NCBI RefSeq assembly: GCF_014208035.1
Contig: NZ_JACHMK010000001.1
Location: 1,736,001-1,800,000 of the forward strand
Origin: Schaalia hyovaginalis
Lineage (GTDB): Bacteria; Actinomycetota; Actinomycetes; Actinomycetales; Actinomycetaceae
DNA length: 64,000 bases
Reading direction: 5' to 3'
In this document: in pieces, positions 9,230-19,300 of the stretch
How positions within the stretch are numbered: position 1 is the stretch's first letter
How the letters are laid out: every line of letters starts with the position of its first letter
Program-made: the position numbers and the translations under genes
The notes under the pieces: model-generated
Databases searched by the model: none
Told to the model about the DNA's origin: nothing
What the model saw: the letters and a program-made list of their open reading frames with translations, nothing else

Positions 9230-10249
9230 TCATCGGTCGAGGAATCGTGACAGGTAGGCGGCGACGGCTCGCACCGTCGACATCGTGCGGACGTAGTCCA
9301 TGCGCGTGGGACCGACCACTCCCAGGTGCGCGAAGGAATCGCCGGCGGGCATCGCCGCACGGTAGGTGCCCGCGACGACGGAGGTCTGCGCGAGGGCGTC
9401 GTGGGCGTTCTCGGCCCCGATGCGCACGTGGATGTCGTCGTCCTTGAACTCCGAGAAGAGGCGGAGGAGGACGACCTGCTCCTCCAGGGCGTCGAGGACG
9501 GGGGCGAGGTCGTGGAAGTCGAGGGCGCCCCGCGCGAGGTTGGAGATCCCCGAGATCACGATCTTCGATTCACCGGTCGGGCGGAGCAGATCGACGAGGG
9601 CGTCGGCGACCGCGTCGACGGCCGGGCGTTCTTCGGGCGGGAAGGATTCGGCGAGGTCGTCGACCAGGAGGAGCAGTTCGTCGGCGCTCCGCCCCTCGCC
9701 GATCTCATTGAGCTTCTCCCTCAGCGCCTGGATCGTCGCGGGGGCGACGGGCCGGGCGAGGTCGAGGGTGCGTTCGTCCACCCTGCCGAGCCGCGTGATG
9801 ACGATGACGAGGAGCCTGCGGGGCCCGAGGTCCAAGACTTCGACGCGGCGCAGGGCCTGGCGCGACAGGCTCGGATATTCGACGACGGCGACCTGGTGGG
9901 TGACCTGCGCGAGCAGGCGCACGGTCTTGGCGACCACGTCGTCGAGGTCGACCGAGTCGCCGAGGAAGGCTTCGACGGCGTGCTTCTCCGGTGCGCTCAT
10001 CGGTTTGAGGGCCGCGAGCGAATCGACGAAGACCCGGTAGCCCTTGTCCGTGGGGACGCGCCCCGCGCTCGTGTGGGGCTGGTAGATGAGGCCCGCCTCC
10101 TCGAGGAGTGCCATGTCGTTGCGGATCGTGGCCGAGGAGACGCCGAGATTGTGGGATTGGGCGATGGCCTTGGAGGCGACGGGCTCGCGGGTGTGGACGT
10201 ACTCGGTGACGATCGCACGGAGGACGTCGAGCCTGCGGTCCTCGCTCAT
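9230..10249 (-). CDS. hrcA: Heat-inducible transcription repressor HrcA
   Basis: 339 residues. Represses class I heat-shock genes by binding CIRCE operators. The N-terminal winged helix is clear (RRLDVLRAIVTEYV, SSATIRNDMALLEEAGL, HTSAGRVPTDKGYR), followed by a GAF-like domain and a conserved end (VVGPTRMDYVRTMSTVRAV). The start ATG 10249 is preceded by GGGGAGGTG; an upstream in-frame extension of 12 codons is read-through of the operator region. A CIRCE element lies 23 bases upstream of the start, so the gene represses itself and dnaJ-rsmE. Confidence 0.95.
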   Translation of the reverse strand: MSEDRRLDVLRAIVTEYVHTREPVASKAIAQSHNLGVSSATIRNDMALLEEAGLIYQPHTSAGRVPTDKGYRVFVDSLAALKPMSAPEKHAVEAFLGDSVDLDDVVAKTVRLLAQVTHQVAVVEYPSLSRQALRRVEVLDLGPRRLLVIVITRLGRVDERTLDLARPVAPATIQALREKLNEIGEGRSADELLLLVDDLAESFPPEERPAVDAVADALVDLLRPTGESKIVISGISNLARGALDFHDLAPVLDALEEQVVLLRLFSEFKDDDIHVRIGAENAHDALAQTSVVAGTYRAAMPAGDSFAHLGVVGPTRMDYVRTMSTVRAVAAYLSRFLDR

Positions 10250-10271
10250 GACACCTCCCCGGGATCTCGAT

Positions 10272-10298
10272 CTGGCACTCGTCATTCCTGAGTGCCAA
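10272..10298. promoter_or_regulatory. CIRCE operator (HrcA binding site)
   Basis: An inverted repeat of 9-base arms with the canonical 9-base spacer: CTGGCACTC (10272-10280), N9, GAGTGCCAA (10290-10298). It matches TTAGCACTC-N9-GAGTGCTAA at 14 of 18 arm positions and lies just upstream of hrcA. Confidence 0.93.
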
Positions 10299-10333
10299 GC
10301 CTACTCCGCTTTTCCCGCGATGGCGCACCGCGC

Positions 10334-11242
10334 CTAGCGGGTGCCCGGCTCCGTGACGAAATCGATGAGGGCCTCCACGCGGCCGAGCAGTGCGGGTTCG
10401 AGGTCGCGGTAGTCGCCCACGGCCGCGAGGATGCGCTTCCAGCCCATCGCGGTATCCGCCTGCGTCCGCGCCGGCCAGCCCAGCGCCCGCAGAGTCCCCG
10501 TCTTGATGTCCGTCCCGCGCGGCACCTCGGGCCACTTCTCGAGGCCGAGTCGTGCCGGTTTCACCGCCTGCCAGACGTCCACGTAGGGGTGGCCGAGGAC
10601 GAGGACGCAACTCCCCCAGCGCTTCATCACCCGCTCTGCGATGCGCGACTCCTTCGAGCCCGGAACGAGATGATCGACGAGGATCCCCGCGCGCACGTCA
10701 TCCGAGGGCGAGAAGACTTCGAGGATCTCCTCCAGGTTGTCGACGCCTTCCAGCAGCTGGACTGCGACTCCCGCCTCTGCGAGGTCATCGCCCCACACGT
10801 GCTGGACGAGCTCCGCATCGTGCTTGCCCTCGACCCAGATGCGCGAGGCCCTGGCCACGCGCGCCCGCGCTTTCGGCGCGGCGATCGACCCGGAGTTCGT
10901 CAGCCTCCTGCCCGCCGGCGTCGCGAGCGAAGGCGCCCGATGCGCCGAAGAGGGCAGCGGCGGCAGGGCGATGATCGGCCTTCCCTCGAGCCAGAAGCCC
11001 GCTCCCAGCGGGAAGGAGCGCGTGCGCCCGCGGCGGTCCTCCAGCTCGACGAGATGGATGCCGCCGGATTTCTCGATGCCGACGACGGCGCCGACCCACC
11101 CGGTCGTCACGTCCTCGAGGACCATTCCCATTTCGAGACGGACCTCGGTTGAGCGGGGACGACGGGCGCCCGGCCCCTCCCGGTGGGGGTCGACGTTCAG
11201 GACATCGGTGCCGTAGGGATCGTTTGGGTTCGGTAGGCTCAC
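10334..11242 (-). CDS. DUF3097 family protein
   Basis: 302 residues. Matches the actinobacterial DUF3097 family by its central RIWVEGKHDAELVQHVWGDD segment, which looks like a Toprim-type EGxxDxxL motif, followed by LEGVDNLEEIL and the acidic ILVDHLVPGSKE. The N-terminal ~95 residues form a small beta-rich domain (MGMVLEDVTTGWVGAVV). Function is not established; a Toprim-like fold would suggest nucleic-acid or nucleotide phosphoryl chemistry, which is inference. It lies upstream of hrcA on the same strand but is separated from it by the CIRCE operator, so it is probably not part of the heat-shock unit. Confidence 0.82.
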   Translation of the reverse strand: MSLPNPNDPYGTDVLNVDPHREGPGARRPRSTEVRLEMGMVLEDVTTGWVGAVVGIEKSGGIHLVELEDRRGRTRSFPLGAGFWLEGRPIIALPPLPSSAHRAPSLATPAGRRLTNSGSIAAPKARARVARASRIWVEGKHDAELVQHVWGDDLAEAGVAVQLLEGVDNLEEILEVFSPSDDVRAGILVDHLVPGSKESRIAERVMKRWGSCVLVLGHPYVDVWQAVKPARLGLEKWPEVPRGTDIKTGTLRALGWPARTQADTAMGWKRILAAVGDYRDLEPALLGRVEALIDFVTEPGTR

Positions 11243-11288
11243 CCGCCCACCCTAGAGGCTCCCGGGGGCTCCAGGCTCGCAAAACGCC

Positions 11289-11314
11289 ACGGACCCGGCC
11301 TTGGCCGGGTCCGT
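11289..11314 (-). terminator. Hairpin downstream of the OPT transporter
   Basis: A perfect 12-base stem (ACGGACCCGGCC / GGCCGGGTCCGT) with a two-base loop, 12 bases after the transporter stop on the minus strand. Confidence 0.8.
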
Positions 11315-11325
11315 GTTCGAGTCCG

Positions 11326-13293
11326 TCAGGCGACGGTCTGGGCGTCCTTGCGGACGCGGCGGTAGAGGAGCGCCACGATCGCGGTGAAGACGATCGCGCC
11401 GATCCAGGGCGCCGCCCCTGCGAAGGAGTCCGGCACGAGCGCCAGCGGGGAGTCGTTCCCGGAGAAGCCGACGATTCCGGCGTAGACGACGCCCCAGAGG
11501 GATTCGCCGACGATGAGGCCGGTGGCGACGAGCGTGCCGAGGCGCTTGGCCGACTCGGGGTTCTTCGCCGTGAGGGCCCAACGGTCGTGGATCGCGCCGA
11601 GGAGCGCGCCGATCGGGATCATGATCGTGATGGCCATCGGGAGGTACATGCCCATGCCCACGGCCAGGCCCGGGAGCGAGCAGCGCTTCGTCGTCTTCTT
11701 CAGGACCTCGTCGATGATGATGACGCCGACGCCGATGAGGGCTCCGATGCCGAGGAGCTTCCAGTTGAGGTCCCCGCCGAAGACCCCGGTGATGAGGTCG
11801 GTGATGAGGGAGGCCTGCGGGGCGGCCAGGGCGTTGGGGCCGGCGTTGGCGGCGCCCTGGAAGCCGAAGGCGTTCGACATGAGGTTGAGGACGGGCGGAA
11901 TGATGATCGCGCCGAAGCCCACGCCGATGACGAGGGCGACCTGCTGCTTCCAGGGCGTGGCGCCCACGAGCTGGCCCGTCTTGAGGTCCTGGAGGTTGTC
12001 GTTCGAGATCGTCGCGATGCCGAAGACGATCGCCGCGGTGAAGAGGGTGTAGGCGACGAGTGCGGAGAGCTCGTCGCCTTGGACCGTGCCGTGCACGGCC
12101 TTGACGACGAGCGCCGCCGCGATCGCCACGATGATGCCGACCCCTGAGATCGGCGAGTTCGAGGAGCCGATGAGGCCCGCCATGTAGCCGCAGACGGAGG
12201 CGACGGCCAGGCCGGTGAGGAGGATGAAGAGGATGGACACGAGGATGAGGCCGAGGGCGTTGTGCCCGACCGGGGTGTCCTTGAGGAAGAGCCACAGGAG
12301 GGCTCCGATCGGGAGCATCGAGGCGACGGTGACTCCGATGACGACCTTGCCGGACAGATCCTGCTCGGTGAGGGGGAGCTGCTCGCCCGCCGCGCGCTTG
12401 GCCGTGGAGGCGAGGGACTCCCGGATGCCCCCGATGATCGGGGCGAGGAGCTTGATGAGCGTCCAGACCGCGGCGACGGCGATCGTACCGGCGCCGATGA
12501 GGCGCACGTCGGAGCGGAAGACGCTCGCGACGGTGTCGGCGAGGCCGGCGGGATCAGCGATCTGACCGGAGGAGAGGATCGGGAGGATCACTCCGTAGGA
12601 GATGAGGACGCCGACGATCATCGCCACGCCGACGCCCAGGCCCACGAGATGGCCGACGCCGATGAGGGCGAGGGACAGGGACGCGGAGGCCATCGAGCCG
12701 CCCGCGCCGACCCGGAAGGCCGTGCCGATCTCGGTCCCCACCGCTTTGAGGGAGCCGAGGACGGCGAAGCCCGCCGAGGAGAGGCCGCCCCAGATGATCG
12801 CGCGAAGGCCCCGTCCGGATTCCTCGGCGCCCTCCGAGGTGTCGCCGACCTTGAGGACCTCCGCTCCGGCCACGCCTTCGGGGTAGGGCAGGTCGGAGTG
12901 GGTGACGAGGGCGCGGCGCAGCGGAATCGAGTACATGACGCCGAGGATGCCGCCGAGGCCGATGACGAGCACGGACTGCCAGTAGGGGAAGCCCTGCCAC
13001 CAGCCGATCATCACGAGTCCGGGCAGGACGAAGATGATCGCGGAGAGGGTTCCGGCCGCCGAGGCGATGGTCTGGACGATGTTGTTCTCCTGGACCGTGT
13101 GGTCCTTGAAGGAGCGCAGGACCGCCATCGAGATCACCGCGGCGGGGATCGAGGTGGCGAAGGTGAGACCGGCCTTGAGGCCGAGGTATACGTTCGCGGC
13201 GGTGAAGACCAAGGTGATGATGCCGCCGATGGCCACGCCGCGGAGGGTCAGCTCCTTGATCGACGCACCGGCACTGGTTGAGGGCTTGCTCAT
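11326..13293 (-). CDS. OPT family oligopeptide transporter
   Basis: 655 residues with about 15-16 hydrophobic segments spread along its length. OPT proteins are proton-coupled symporters for oligopeptides or metal-chelates in the cytoplasmic membrane. Typical features are the early GLKAGLTFATSIPAAV loop with the re-entrant NIVQT, DLPYPEG, and the late SLWGVVYAG. I placed the start at MSKPSTSAG (ATG 13293), since the longer frame adds a non-conserved 15 residues. It is a single-gene unit bounded by hairpins at 11289-11314 and 13404-13438. The substrate cannot be read from sequence. Confidence 0.9.
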   Translation of the reverse strand: MSKPSTSAGASIKELTLRGVAIGGIITLVFTAANVYLGLKAGLTFATSIPAAVISMAVLRSFKDHTVQENNIVQTIASAAGTLSAIIFVLPGLVMIGWWQGFPYWQSVLVIGLGGILGVMYSIPLRRALVTHSDLPYPEGVAGAEVLKVGDTSEGAEESGRGLRAIIWGGLSSAGFAVLGSLKAVGTEIGTAFRVGAGGSMASASLSLALIGVGHLVGLGVGVAMIVGVLISYGVILPILSSGQIADPAGLADTVASVFRSDVRLIGAGTIAVAAVWTLIKLLAPIIGGIRESLASTAKRAAGEQLPLTEQDLSGKVVIGVTVASMLPIGALLWLFLKDTPVGHNALGLILVSILFILLTGLAVASVCGYMAGLIGSSNSPISGVGIIVAIAAALVVKAVHGTVQGDELSALVAYTLFTAAIVFGIATISNDNLQDLKTGQLVGATPWKQQVALVIGVGFGAIIIPPVLNLMSNAFGFQGAANAGPNALAAPQASLITDLITGVFGGDLNWKLLGIGALIGVGVIIIDEVLKKTTKRCSLPGLAVGMGMYLPMAITIMIPIGALLGAIHDRWALTAKNPESAKRLGTLVATGLIVGESLWGVVYAGIVGFSGNDSPLALVPDSFAGAAPWIGAIVFTAIVALLYRRVRKDAQTVA

Positions 13294-13403
13294 TTCGGCT
13301 CGTTTCTGTATCGAGTTCAGCACCGGCGAGCCTATCACCGGCCCGCCCCTGACGATCCGGCGTCGCAGGACGAATCGTGCTGCTCGTGCCCCGCCAACGC
13401 GCC

Positions 13404-13438
13404 TGCGCCCCCGGGTCCGCGAAGGACCCGGGGGCGCA
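13404..13438 (-). terminator. Hairpin downstream of the cupin gene
   Basis: A perfect 15-base stem (TGCGCCCCCGGGTCC and its complement) with a 5-base loop, 14 bases after the cupin stop. Confidence 0.82.
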
Positions 13439-13452
13439 CGGCGATCGGAGCG

Positions 13453-13869
13453 TCAGTGCTCGGCGGCCTCGGCGGCCATCGCTTCCTCGTAGGTGACGTG
13501 AACGGTGCCGTGCGCGTGCTCGGGCGGGGAGTAGATCGAATAAACCTTCATCGGAGCATCGCCGATCGCCGTGACGTTGTGCCAGGTACCGGCCGGGATG
13601 AAGATCGCATCGTCGTCGTGCGCCTCGACCTCGAAGCTGAGCTCGTCCTTCGCCGGCCCCATCTGGACCAGCCCGGAGCCGGACTCGATGCGGAGGAACT
13701 GGTCGTGGTCCTCGTGGATCTCGAGGCCGATGTCGTGCCCGGGCTGGATGCACATGACCGTGAGCTGAAGATTCGTCCCGGTCCACAGGGTCGTCCGGTA
13801 GTTCGTGTTCTCGAGCGTCGCCTGTTCGATGTCGACGACGTAGGGCTTGGGCCCCTGATCCTGCGTCAT
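13453..13869 (-). CDS. Single-domain cupin protein
   Basis: 138 residues, a small beta-barrel cupin. Motif 1 is present as GLEIHEDHDQFLRIESGSG (metal ligands His, His and Glu plausible) and motif 2 as DDAIFIPAGTWHNV with the second-motif His. Metal-binding single-domain cupins of this size are often isomerases or sugar-phosphate binding proteins; the substrate is unknown. The ATG at 13869 follows AGGAGGACACC. It has its own terminator and is separated from hemW upstream by 162 bases that contain a short hairpin (13890-13911). Confidence 0.85.
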   Translation of the reverse strand: MTQDQGPKPYVVDIEQATLENTNYRTTLWTGTNLQLTVMCIQPGHDIGLEIHEDHDQFLRIESGSGLVQMGPAKDELSFEVEAHDDDAIFIPAGTWHNVTAIGDAPMKVYSIYSPPEHAHGTVHVTYEEAMAAEAAEH

Positions 13870-13889
13870 GGTGTCCTCCTCGATTCATT

Positions 13890-13911
13890 GGTCCCCGGAT
13901 GCGCGGGGACC
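13890..13911 (-). terminator. Possible terminator of the lepA-trmB-hemW operon
   Basis: A 7-base stem GGTCCCC/GGGGACC with an 8-base loop, 120 bases downstream of the hemW stop. Weak, and it could instead be a leader element of the cupin gene. Confidence 0.3.
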
Positions 13912-14031
13912 CTCCCCTCCAGGGTAGGGCCCGCGTTCGGTCCCCGCAGGCCGAAGCGGCAGCGGCGGCGTGTTCGCGCCGTCCCTCGGGCTCATCGAGC
14001 GCCGAGAAGACGGCTGGCGGAGCCCCGCCCC

Positions 14032-15285
14032 TCAGAACCCCATGAGCGCGCCGGTCACCCGATCGGCCAGGAGGCGCCCCCGCAAGGTGAGGATGATCCG
14101 GCCCTCGAGCGCGGCCCGGCCGTCGATGAGCCCCTCGGCGATGAGCGCCGGAACGGCCCCGGGCGCCGGGACCTCCCCCGCTCCGATCCCCTCCGCGATC
14201 CGCACCGCGAGCATGACCTTCTCGAGCCGTCGCGATTCCTCGTCGAGGACCTCGCCCGCGGCGGCCGGGCTCTGCCCGGCGGCGAGCCTCCCGGCGTGCG
14301 CGCCCGGGTGCTTGACGTTCCACCAGCGGTAGCGCCCGACGTGCGAATGCGCGCCCGGGCCGAATCCCCACCAATCATGGTCGCGCCAGTAGGCGAGATT
14401 GTGCCTCGAGGCGCGACTGAGATCCGAGGCCGCAGCGGCGTCCTCGGCCTGACGGGGGCGGGCGAAGTTCGAGATCTCGTACCAGCGGTAGCCCGCACTC
14501 CCGAGGAGTTCATCGGCGAGCTCGTACTTCGCCGCTTCATCGTCCGGATCGGGCTCCGGGAGTTCACCGCGGGCGAGCATCGCCCCCATCTTCGTCCCCT
14601 CCTCGATGACGAGGGCGTAGGCGGAGACATGACCGGGCTCCATCGCGATCGCGGCATCGAGGGAGCGGCGCCAATCGTCGAGCCCCTCCCCCGGCGTCCC
14701 GTAGATGAGATCCAGGGAGACTTCGAGCCCCGCGCCCTTCGCGGCGGCGACGACCTCGGGGACCCGAGCCGGATCGTGGGTCCGGTCGAGGACGGCCAGG
14801 ACGGAGGGCACGGCGGACTGCATGCCGAAGGACACGCGCGTCACCCCCGCCGAGGCGAGGGCCGCGAGCGCCCGGGCATCGACAGAATCGGGATTGGCCT
14901 CGATCGTCACCTCCGCGTCCTGCGCGATGCCGATGACGTCGCGCAGATCGGCGAGGATCCGCGCGAGCTCAGTCGCCTCGAGGAGCGTCGGAGTTCCGCC
15001 TCCGATGAAGACGGTGCTCGCATCGCGCCGGGCCCATCCGGCCTCGGCCAGGACGCGGCCGGCGAGCTCGGCCTCGGCGCGCACGCTCCGCGCATAGGAG
15101 CCGGGCTCCGCTCCCGGACCGAAGCCGACCGTGTAGGTGTTGAAATCGCAGTAGCCGCAGCGCACCGAGCAGAAGGGGACGTGGACGTAGAGGCTGAGCG
15201 GCCTGCCGGAGTCCGCTTCGGCGAGCTCGGCCTCAAGACGCCCGTCCTTCGGCCAGGCGATGCCGTCCGGCTGGGCGGGGCTCAT
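14032..15285 (-). CDS. hemW: Radical SAM heme chaperone HemW
   Basis: 417 residues. A radical SAM protein of the HemN/HemW family; HemW members insert heme rather than oxidise coproporphyrinogen. The 4Fe-4S motif CxxxCxxC is visible as HVPFCSVRCGYCDFN, followed by FIGGGTPTLL and the HemN C-terminal domain with GFGPGAHSHV. The N-terminal extra cysteine typical of true HemN oxidase (CxxxCxxC followed by another C) is not present, since the motif is followed by DFNTY, which supports HemW. It overlaps trmB by four bases (15282-15285) and forms the last gene of the lepA-trmB-hemW unit. Confidence 0.9.
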   Translation of the reverse strand: MSPAQPDGIAWPKDGRLEAELAEADSGRPLSLYVHVPFCSVRCGYCDFNTYTVGFGPGAEPGSYARSVRAEAELAGRVLAEAGWARRDASTVFIGGGTPTLLEATELARILADLRDVIGIAQDAEVTIEANPDSVDARALAALASAGVTRVSFGMQSAVPSVLAVLDRTHDPARVPEVVAAAKGAGLEVSLDLIYGTPGEGLDDWRRSLDAAIAMEPGHVSAYALVIEEGTKMGAMLARGELPEPDPDDEAAKYELADELLGSAGYRWYEISNFARPRQAEDAAAASDLSRASRHNLAYWRDHDWWGFGPGAHSHVGRYRWWNVKHPGAHAGRLAAGQSPAAAGEVLDEESRRLEKVMLAVRIAEGIGAGEVPAPGAVPALIAEGLIDGRAALEGRIILTLRGRLLADRVTGALMGF

Positions 15286-16133
15286 CGGCCCGCGCTTCCG
15301 TCCCCATCGCTCGCAGGCTCCGCGGTCCCGCCCTCGTCACCACGGGGAAGACGGACGGCGACGAGGTCGTGAGCGCTCCGCCCGGCGTCGATGCCGCGCG
15401 TCTCGAAATGAGTCACCACGCGCCCCGCGAAACGCGGTGCAAAACCGCCGCGCTCGGGCTCCGGGTCGGAAGGATCGGGGCGCTCGCCCTCGTAGGGGTT
15501 CGCGAAGAGCTCGCAGGCCTCGATGACGTCGCGCATCTGCCACGCGTAGTCGTCCCAGTCGGTCGCGAGCCTCCACGCTCCCCCGTCGACGAGGACGCGG
15601 GCGACCTCGGGGGCGAAGGAGTCGGAGACGAGGCGGCGCTTGCGGTGCCGGGCCTTGCGCCAGGGGTCGGGGAAGAAGGTCCACACTTCGTCGGCGATCG
15701 CGTCGTCGAAGACGATCGGGAGCGCGAGTTGGGCGTCCGCCTCGACGACCCTGATGTTGCCGACCCCCGCGGACACCGCCTTCGAGATGAGCTTGGCGAT
15801 GCCGGGGACCCACACCTCGAAGGCGAGGTAGTCGCGCTCGGGATGGGACGCCGCCGCGGCGACGATCTGCTCGCCGGTGCCCGAGCCGATCTCGATCGTG
15901 AGCGGCGCCCTGCGCCCGAAGAGGGCGACCGGATCGAAGCGCACACCGGCGGCGACGGTCGTATGGCCGAGATCGCGCTCGACCTCGATGACGTAGCGGG
16001 AGGCGTGCTCGTCCCAGGTCCGCTGGAGATTGGGTGGCAGCTCGCGCGTTCGGCGCATGAAGGACTTCGTCCGCGCGAGGAAGACGCCCTCGGCGACGCC
16101 CTCTTCCAGGGTCCGCCGCGAAGCGCCGCTCAC
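15282..16133 (-). CDS. trmB: tRNA (guanine46-N7)-methyltransferase
   Basis: 283 residues, TrmB family, methylating G46 in the variable loop of tRNAs. The SAM-binding start is [15 protein letters not shown], and the family signature follows as [19 protein letters not shown]. It starts with GTG 16133 overlapping the lepA stop (GTGA), so translation is coupled. The N-terminus ([17 protein letters not shown]) is typical of the family. Confidence 0.94.
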   Translation of the reverse strand: MSGASRRTLEEGVAEGVFLARTKSFMRRTRELPPNLQRTWDEHASRYVIEVERDLGHTTVAAGVRFDPVALFGRRAPLTIEIGSGTGEQIVAAAASHPERDYLAFEVWVPGIAKLISKAVSAGVGNIRVVEADAQLALPIVFDDAIADEVWTFFPDPWRKARHRKRRLVSDSFAPEVARVLVDGGAWRLATDWDDYAWQMRDVIEACELFANPYEGERPDPSDPEPERGGFAPRFAGRVVTHFETRGIDAGRSAHDLVAVRLPRGDEGGTAEPASDGDGSAGR

Positions 16134-17986
16134 TTCTTGCCCGTCGGCACGTCGGAGGTGAGGGCCGCGATGAAGGCCTCCTGCGGTACGTCGACCCGGC
16201 CGATCGACTTCATCCGCTTCTTGCCCTCCTTCTGCTTCTCCAGGAGCTTGCGCTTGCGGGTGATGTCACCGCCGTAGCACTTCGCGAGCATGTCCTTGCG
16301 CAGGGCCTTGATCGTCTCGCGGGCGATGACCCGCGCGCCGACCGCCGCCTGGACGGGGATCTCGAACTGCTGACGGGGGATGAGCTCCTTGAGGCGCTTC
16401 GTCATCCGCTGCCCGTAGGCGTAGGCGGCGTCCTTGTGGACGATCGCGCTGAAGGCGTCCACGCGATCGCCGTTCAAGAGGATGTCGACCTTGACGAGGT
16501 CGGCGACCTGCTCGCCCTTCTCCTGGTAGTCGAGGGAGGCGTAGCCGCGGGTCCGGGACTTCAACTGGTCGAAGAAGTCGAAGACGATCTCGGCCATGGG
16601 GATCGTGTAGTGGAGTTCGACCCGCTCCTCGCTCAGGTAATCCATGCCCTTCATCGCGCCGCGGCGCTCCTGGCACAGCTCCATCACCGTTCCCGTGAAG
16701 TCGGTCGGCGTGAGGATGGTCGCCTCGACGAGGGGCTCGCGGACCTCGGAGATCTTCCCCTCGGGGAAGGCCGAGGGGTTCTCGACGCGGATCTCGCTCC
16801 CGTCCTCGGCGATCACCGTGTAGACGACGTTGGGGGCGGTGGCGATGAGATCGAGGCCGAACTCGCGTTCGAGGCGCTCGCGGATGATCTCGAGGTGGAG
16901 GAGCCCGAGGAAGCCGCAGCGGAAGCCGAAGCCGAGCGCCGCGGAGGACTCGGGCTCGTAGGTGAGCGCCGCGTCGTTGAGCTGGAGGCGCTCGAGGGCG
17001 TCGCGCAGATCCGGGAAGTCGGTGCCGTCGACGGGGTAGATCCCGGAGAACACCATCGGCTTCGGATCGCGGTAACCGGCCAGGGGCTCGTCGGCGCCCC
17101 GGACGTTCGAGGTCACGGTGTCGCCCACGCGGGACTGGCGCACGTCCTTCACGCCCGTGATGAGGTACCCGACCTCGCCCGCGGCGATGCCCTCCGAGGG
17201 AGTCGGCTCCGGGGAGATCACGCCGATCTCGAGGAGCTCGTGAGTCGCGCCCGTCGACATCATCTTCACGCGCTGACGCGTGCCCAGCCGCCCGTCGACG
17301 ACGCGCACGTAGGTGACGACGCCCCGGTAGGTGTCGTACACGGAGTCGAAGATCATCGCCCTCGTCGCGCCCTCGGGGTCTCCGGCCGGCGCGGGCACGA
17401 CCTCGACGATCCGGTCGAGGAGCTCGGTCACGCCCTCGCCGGTCTTGCCGGAGACGCGCAGGACCTCGTCCTCATCGCAACCGATGAGCTGGGCGACCTC
17501 GTGGGCGTACTTCTCGGGCTGGGCGCCCGGCAGGTCGATCTTGTTGAGCACGGGGATGATCGCGAGGTCGTTCTCGAGCGCGAGGTACAGGTTGGCGAGG
17601 GTCTGGGCCTCGATGCCCTGAGCCGCGTCGATGAGGAGGACCGCGCCTTCGCAGGCGGCGAGCGATCGGGAGACCTCGTAGGTGAAGTCGACGTGCCCGG
17701 GCGTGTCGATCATGTTGAGCGCGTAGGCCTCATCGCCGACCGCCCAGGGCATGCGCACGGCCTGGGACTTGATCGTGATGCCCCGTTCGCGTTCGATGTC
17801 CATGCGATCGAGGTACTGGTCGCGCATGTCGCGCTGCCCGACGATCCCCGTGAGCTGCAGCATCCGGTCCGCGAGCGTCGACTTGCCATGGTCGATATGC
17901 GCGATGATGCAGAAGTTGCGGATGCGCGACTGCTCGGTGTGAGCCGGTCGGATCATCGCTTCTTGCGCGGCAGTGGGGATCGGCAC
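16130..17986 (-). CDS. lepA: Elongation factor 4 (LepA), ribosomal back-translocase GTPase
   Basis: 618 residues. A translational GTPase that acts on stalled or mis-translocated ribosomes. G motifs: [15 protein letters not shown] and NKIDLPG; the EF-G-like domains and the LepA-specific C-terminus ([22 protein letters not shown]) are intact. The start is GTG 17986, placed by a GGAGG five bases upstream and by the family N-terminus. A longer frame to 18436 runs antisense through the TPR gene region and is not real. First gene of the lepA-trmB-hemW unit. Confidence 0.96.
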   Translation of the reverse strand: MPIPTAAQEAMIRPAHTEQSRIRNFCIIAHIDHGKSTLADRMLQLTGIVGQRDMRDQYLDRMDIERERGITIKSQAVRMPWAVGDEAYALNMIDTPGHVDFTYEVSRSLAACEGAVLLIDAAQGIEAQTLANLYLALENDLAIIPVLNKIDLPGAQPEKYAHEVAQLIGCDEDEVLRVSGKTGEGVTELLDRIVEVVPAPAGDPEGATRAMIFDSVYDTYRGVVTYVRVVDGRLGTRQRVKMMSTGATHELLEIGVISPEPTPSEGIAAGEVGYLITGVKDVRQSRVGDTVTSNVRGADEPLAGYRDPKPMVFSGIYPVDGTDFPDLRDALERLQLNDAALTYEPESSAALGFGFRCGFLGLLHLEIIRERLEREFGLDLIATAPNVVYTVIAEDGSEIRVENPSAFPEGKISEVREPLVEATILTPTDFTGTVMELCQERRGAMKGMDYLSEERVELHYTIPMAEIVFDFFDQLKSRTRGYASLDYQEKGEQVADLVKVDILLNGDRVDAFSAIVHKDAAYAYGQRMTKRLKELIPRQQFEIPVQAAVGARVIARETIKALRKDMLAKCYGGDITRKRKLLEKQKEGKKRMKSIGRVDVPQEAFIAALTSDVPTGKK

Positions 17987-18080
17987 GTCTACCTCCGTCT
18001 CGATTACTCCCCCATCGTCCCATTCCCGGCGCCGCTCGCGCCAACCGCACGCGCGAAAAGGGGCTGCGCAGTCGCCGGTT

Positions 18081-19043
18081 TCACTCCGCCGGGGACTCCT
18101 CGGCGGCGATTCTGCGCTCGCAGTCCCTGAGGATCTCCTCGAAGGCCTCGCATTCGCGGGGTTCGAAAGAGGCCGGAGGGTCCTCAACGAGTCTTCGGCA
18201 CTGCTCGGCCGCGACTTCGTTCCGATCGGCCTCCACGGCGGCGGCGATGAGGAGGGAGCGGCATGAGACCGTGAGGTCGTCGTGGGTTCCCAGGGCGCGC
18301 TCCATGTCGACGACGAGGCAGGCCCATTCCTGGAGGGCCCGCCCGTGATCGCCCGAGGCGAAGCGGGACCTCGCGATCTCGTAGCGCACCCTGAGGGCGC
18401 GGCGGTCCTTCGCCCCCATCTCCTCCGCGATCGCATCGAGGATCGACGAGTAGACGACGATCGCCTCGTCGTACTGGCCGTCGAGGAACAAAGCCTCCGC
18501 GTAGTTGTCCCGGACGGTCAGGACGCGCAGGTCGTTGTCCGGAAGGCACTCGGCGATGTCGACGATGATCCCCCGGTAGATGTCGGCGGCGTCGTTGAAG
18601 CGCCCCTGAGCCTTGGCGGGCATCGCCGAGTTGGTGCGCACCGCCCACCACAGGTCGTGCTCCGTTCCCAGCACCTGCTTCACATCGTCGATGAGCGGCG
18701 CGAAGCGGTGCTCTGCGAGTGCGTCGTAGCCGACTTCGCACATCCAGTACAGCTCCGACGAGCGCGCGATGAGAACCCGGGGATCCCGGGCCCCGAATGC
18801 GCTCGTGCCCAATTCGACCGCCCGTCCGGCGAGGCGGCGGCACTCCATGAACGATCCGGTCAGGCCGTTCCATTCGATGAGCAGACGAATGAGGTCGAGG
18901 CGTTCGTCCACGCCCAGCCGATTCGACTCGAGAAGCGGAGCGGCCGCATCGATGGCCTCGGCGAAGCGCCCTCGCGCCGCCGCTGAGAGCGCCTGCTCCA
19001 GGCGCCCCCTCCCCGTTCGAGATCCTCCCTCGCGCCCTTTCAT
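18081..19043 (-). CDS. TPR-like repeat protein
   Basis: 320 residues, predicted to be all-helical and built of tetratricopeptide-like repeats. Examples are [39 protein letters not shown] and [19 protein letters not shown], spaced about 40-45 residues apart. No signal peptide or membrane span. TPR folds mediate protein-protein contacts; the partner is unknown. The start ATG 19043 follows AAGGGGGTG. It lies 94 bases upstream of lepA on the same strand but has no obvious functional link. Confidence 0.7.
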   Translation of the reverse strand: MKGREGGSRTGRGRLEQALSAAARGRFAEAIDAAAPLLESNRLGVDERLDLIRLLIEWNGLTGSFMECRRLAGRAVELGTSAFGARDPRVLIARSSELYWMCEVGYDALAEHRFAPLIDDVKQVLGTEHDLWWAVRTNSAMPAKAQGRFNDAADIYRGIIVDIAECLPDNDLRVLTVRDNYAEALFLDGQYDEAIVVYSSILDAIAEEMGAKDRRALRVRYEIARSRFASGDHGRALQEWACLVVDMERALGTHDDLTVSCRSLLIAAAVEADRNEVAAEQCRRLVEDPPASFEPRECEAFEEILRDCERRIAAEESPAE

Positions 19044-19300
19044 GGCGCACCCCCTTCCTCATTGAAGTCCTCGGTGATCCGCGGACGGTTCCACTTTCAC
19101 GGATTCGCCCGGTTCTGGTACAGGGGATCCCGCGGGGCTGTGGATAAGGGAGGGGGCAGCGGGCCTGTGACTGCGCCGCGCTTCGACTGGGCTCTTGCCC
19201 CGGCAGGCAATAGGCTCGGCCCGTCGGCGCTCAAGGGCCCGACGTGAACCGCTCCCCGGGATACCGGGCCCCTTCACATCGATGCGAATGGAGATCGGCG

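Noticed and set aside
9326..10291. A 321-codon open frame on the plus strand opposite hrcA
   Set aside because: Shadow of hrcA in high-GC DNA; Glu/Val/Asp-rich composition and no homology.
17987..18436. N-terminal extension of LepA by 150 codons
   Set aside because: It runs through the 3' end of the TPR gene in another frame; the GTG at 17986 has a proper ribosome-binding site and matches the family start.
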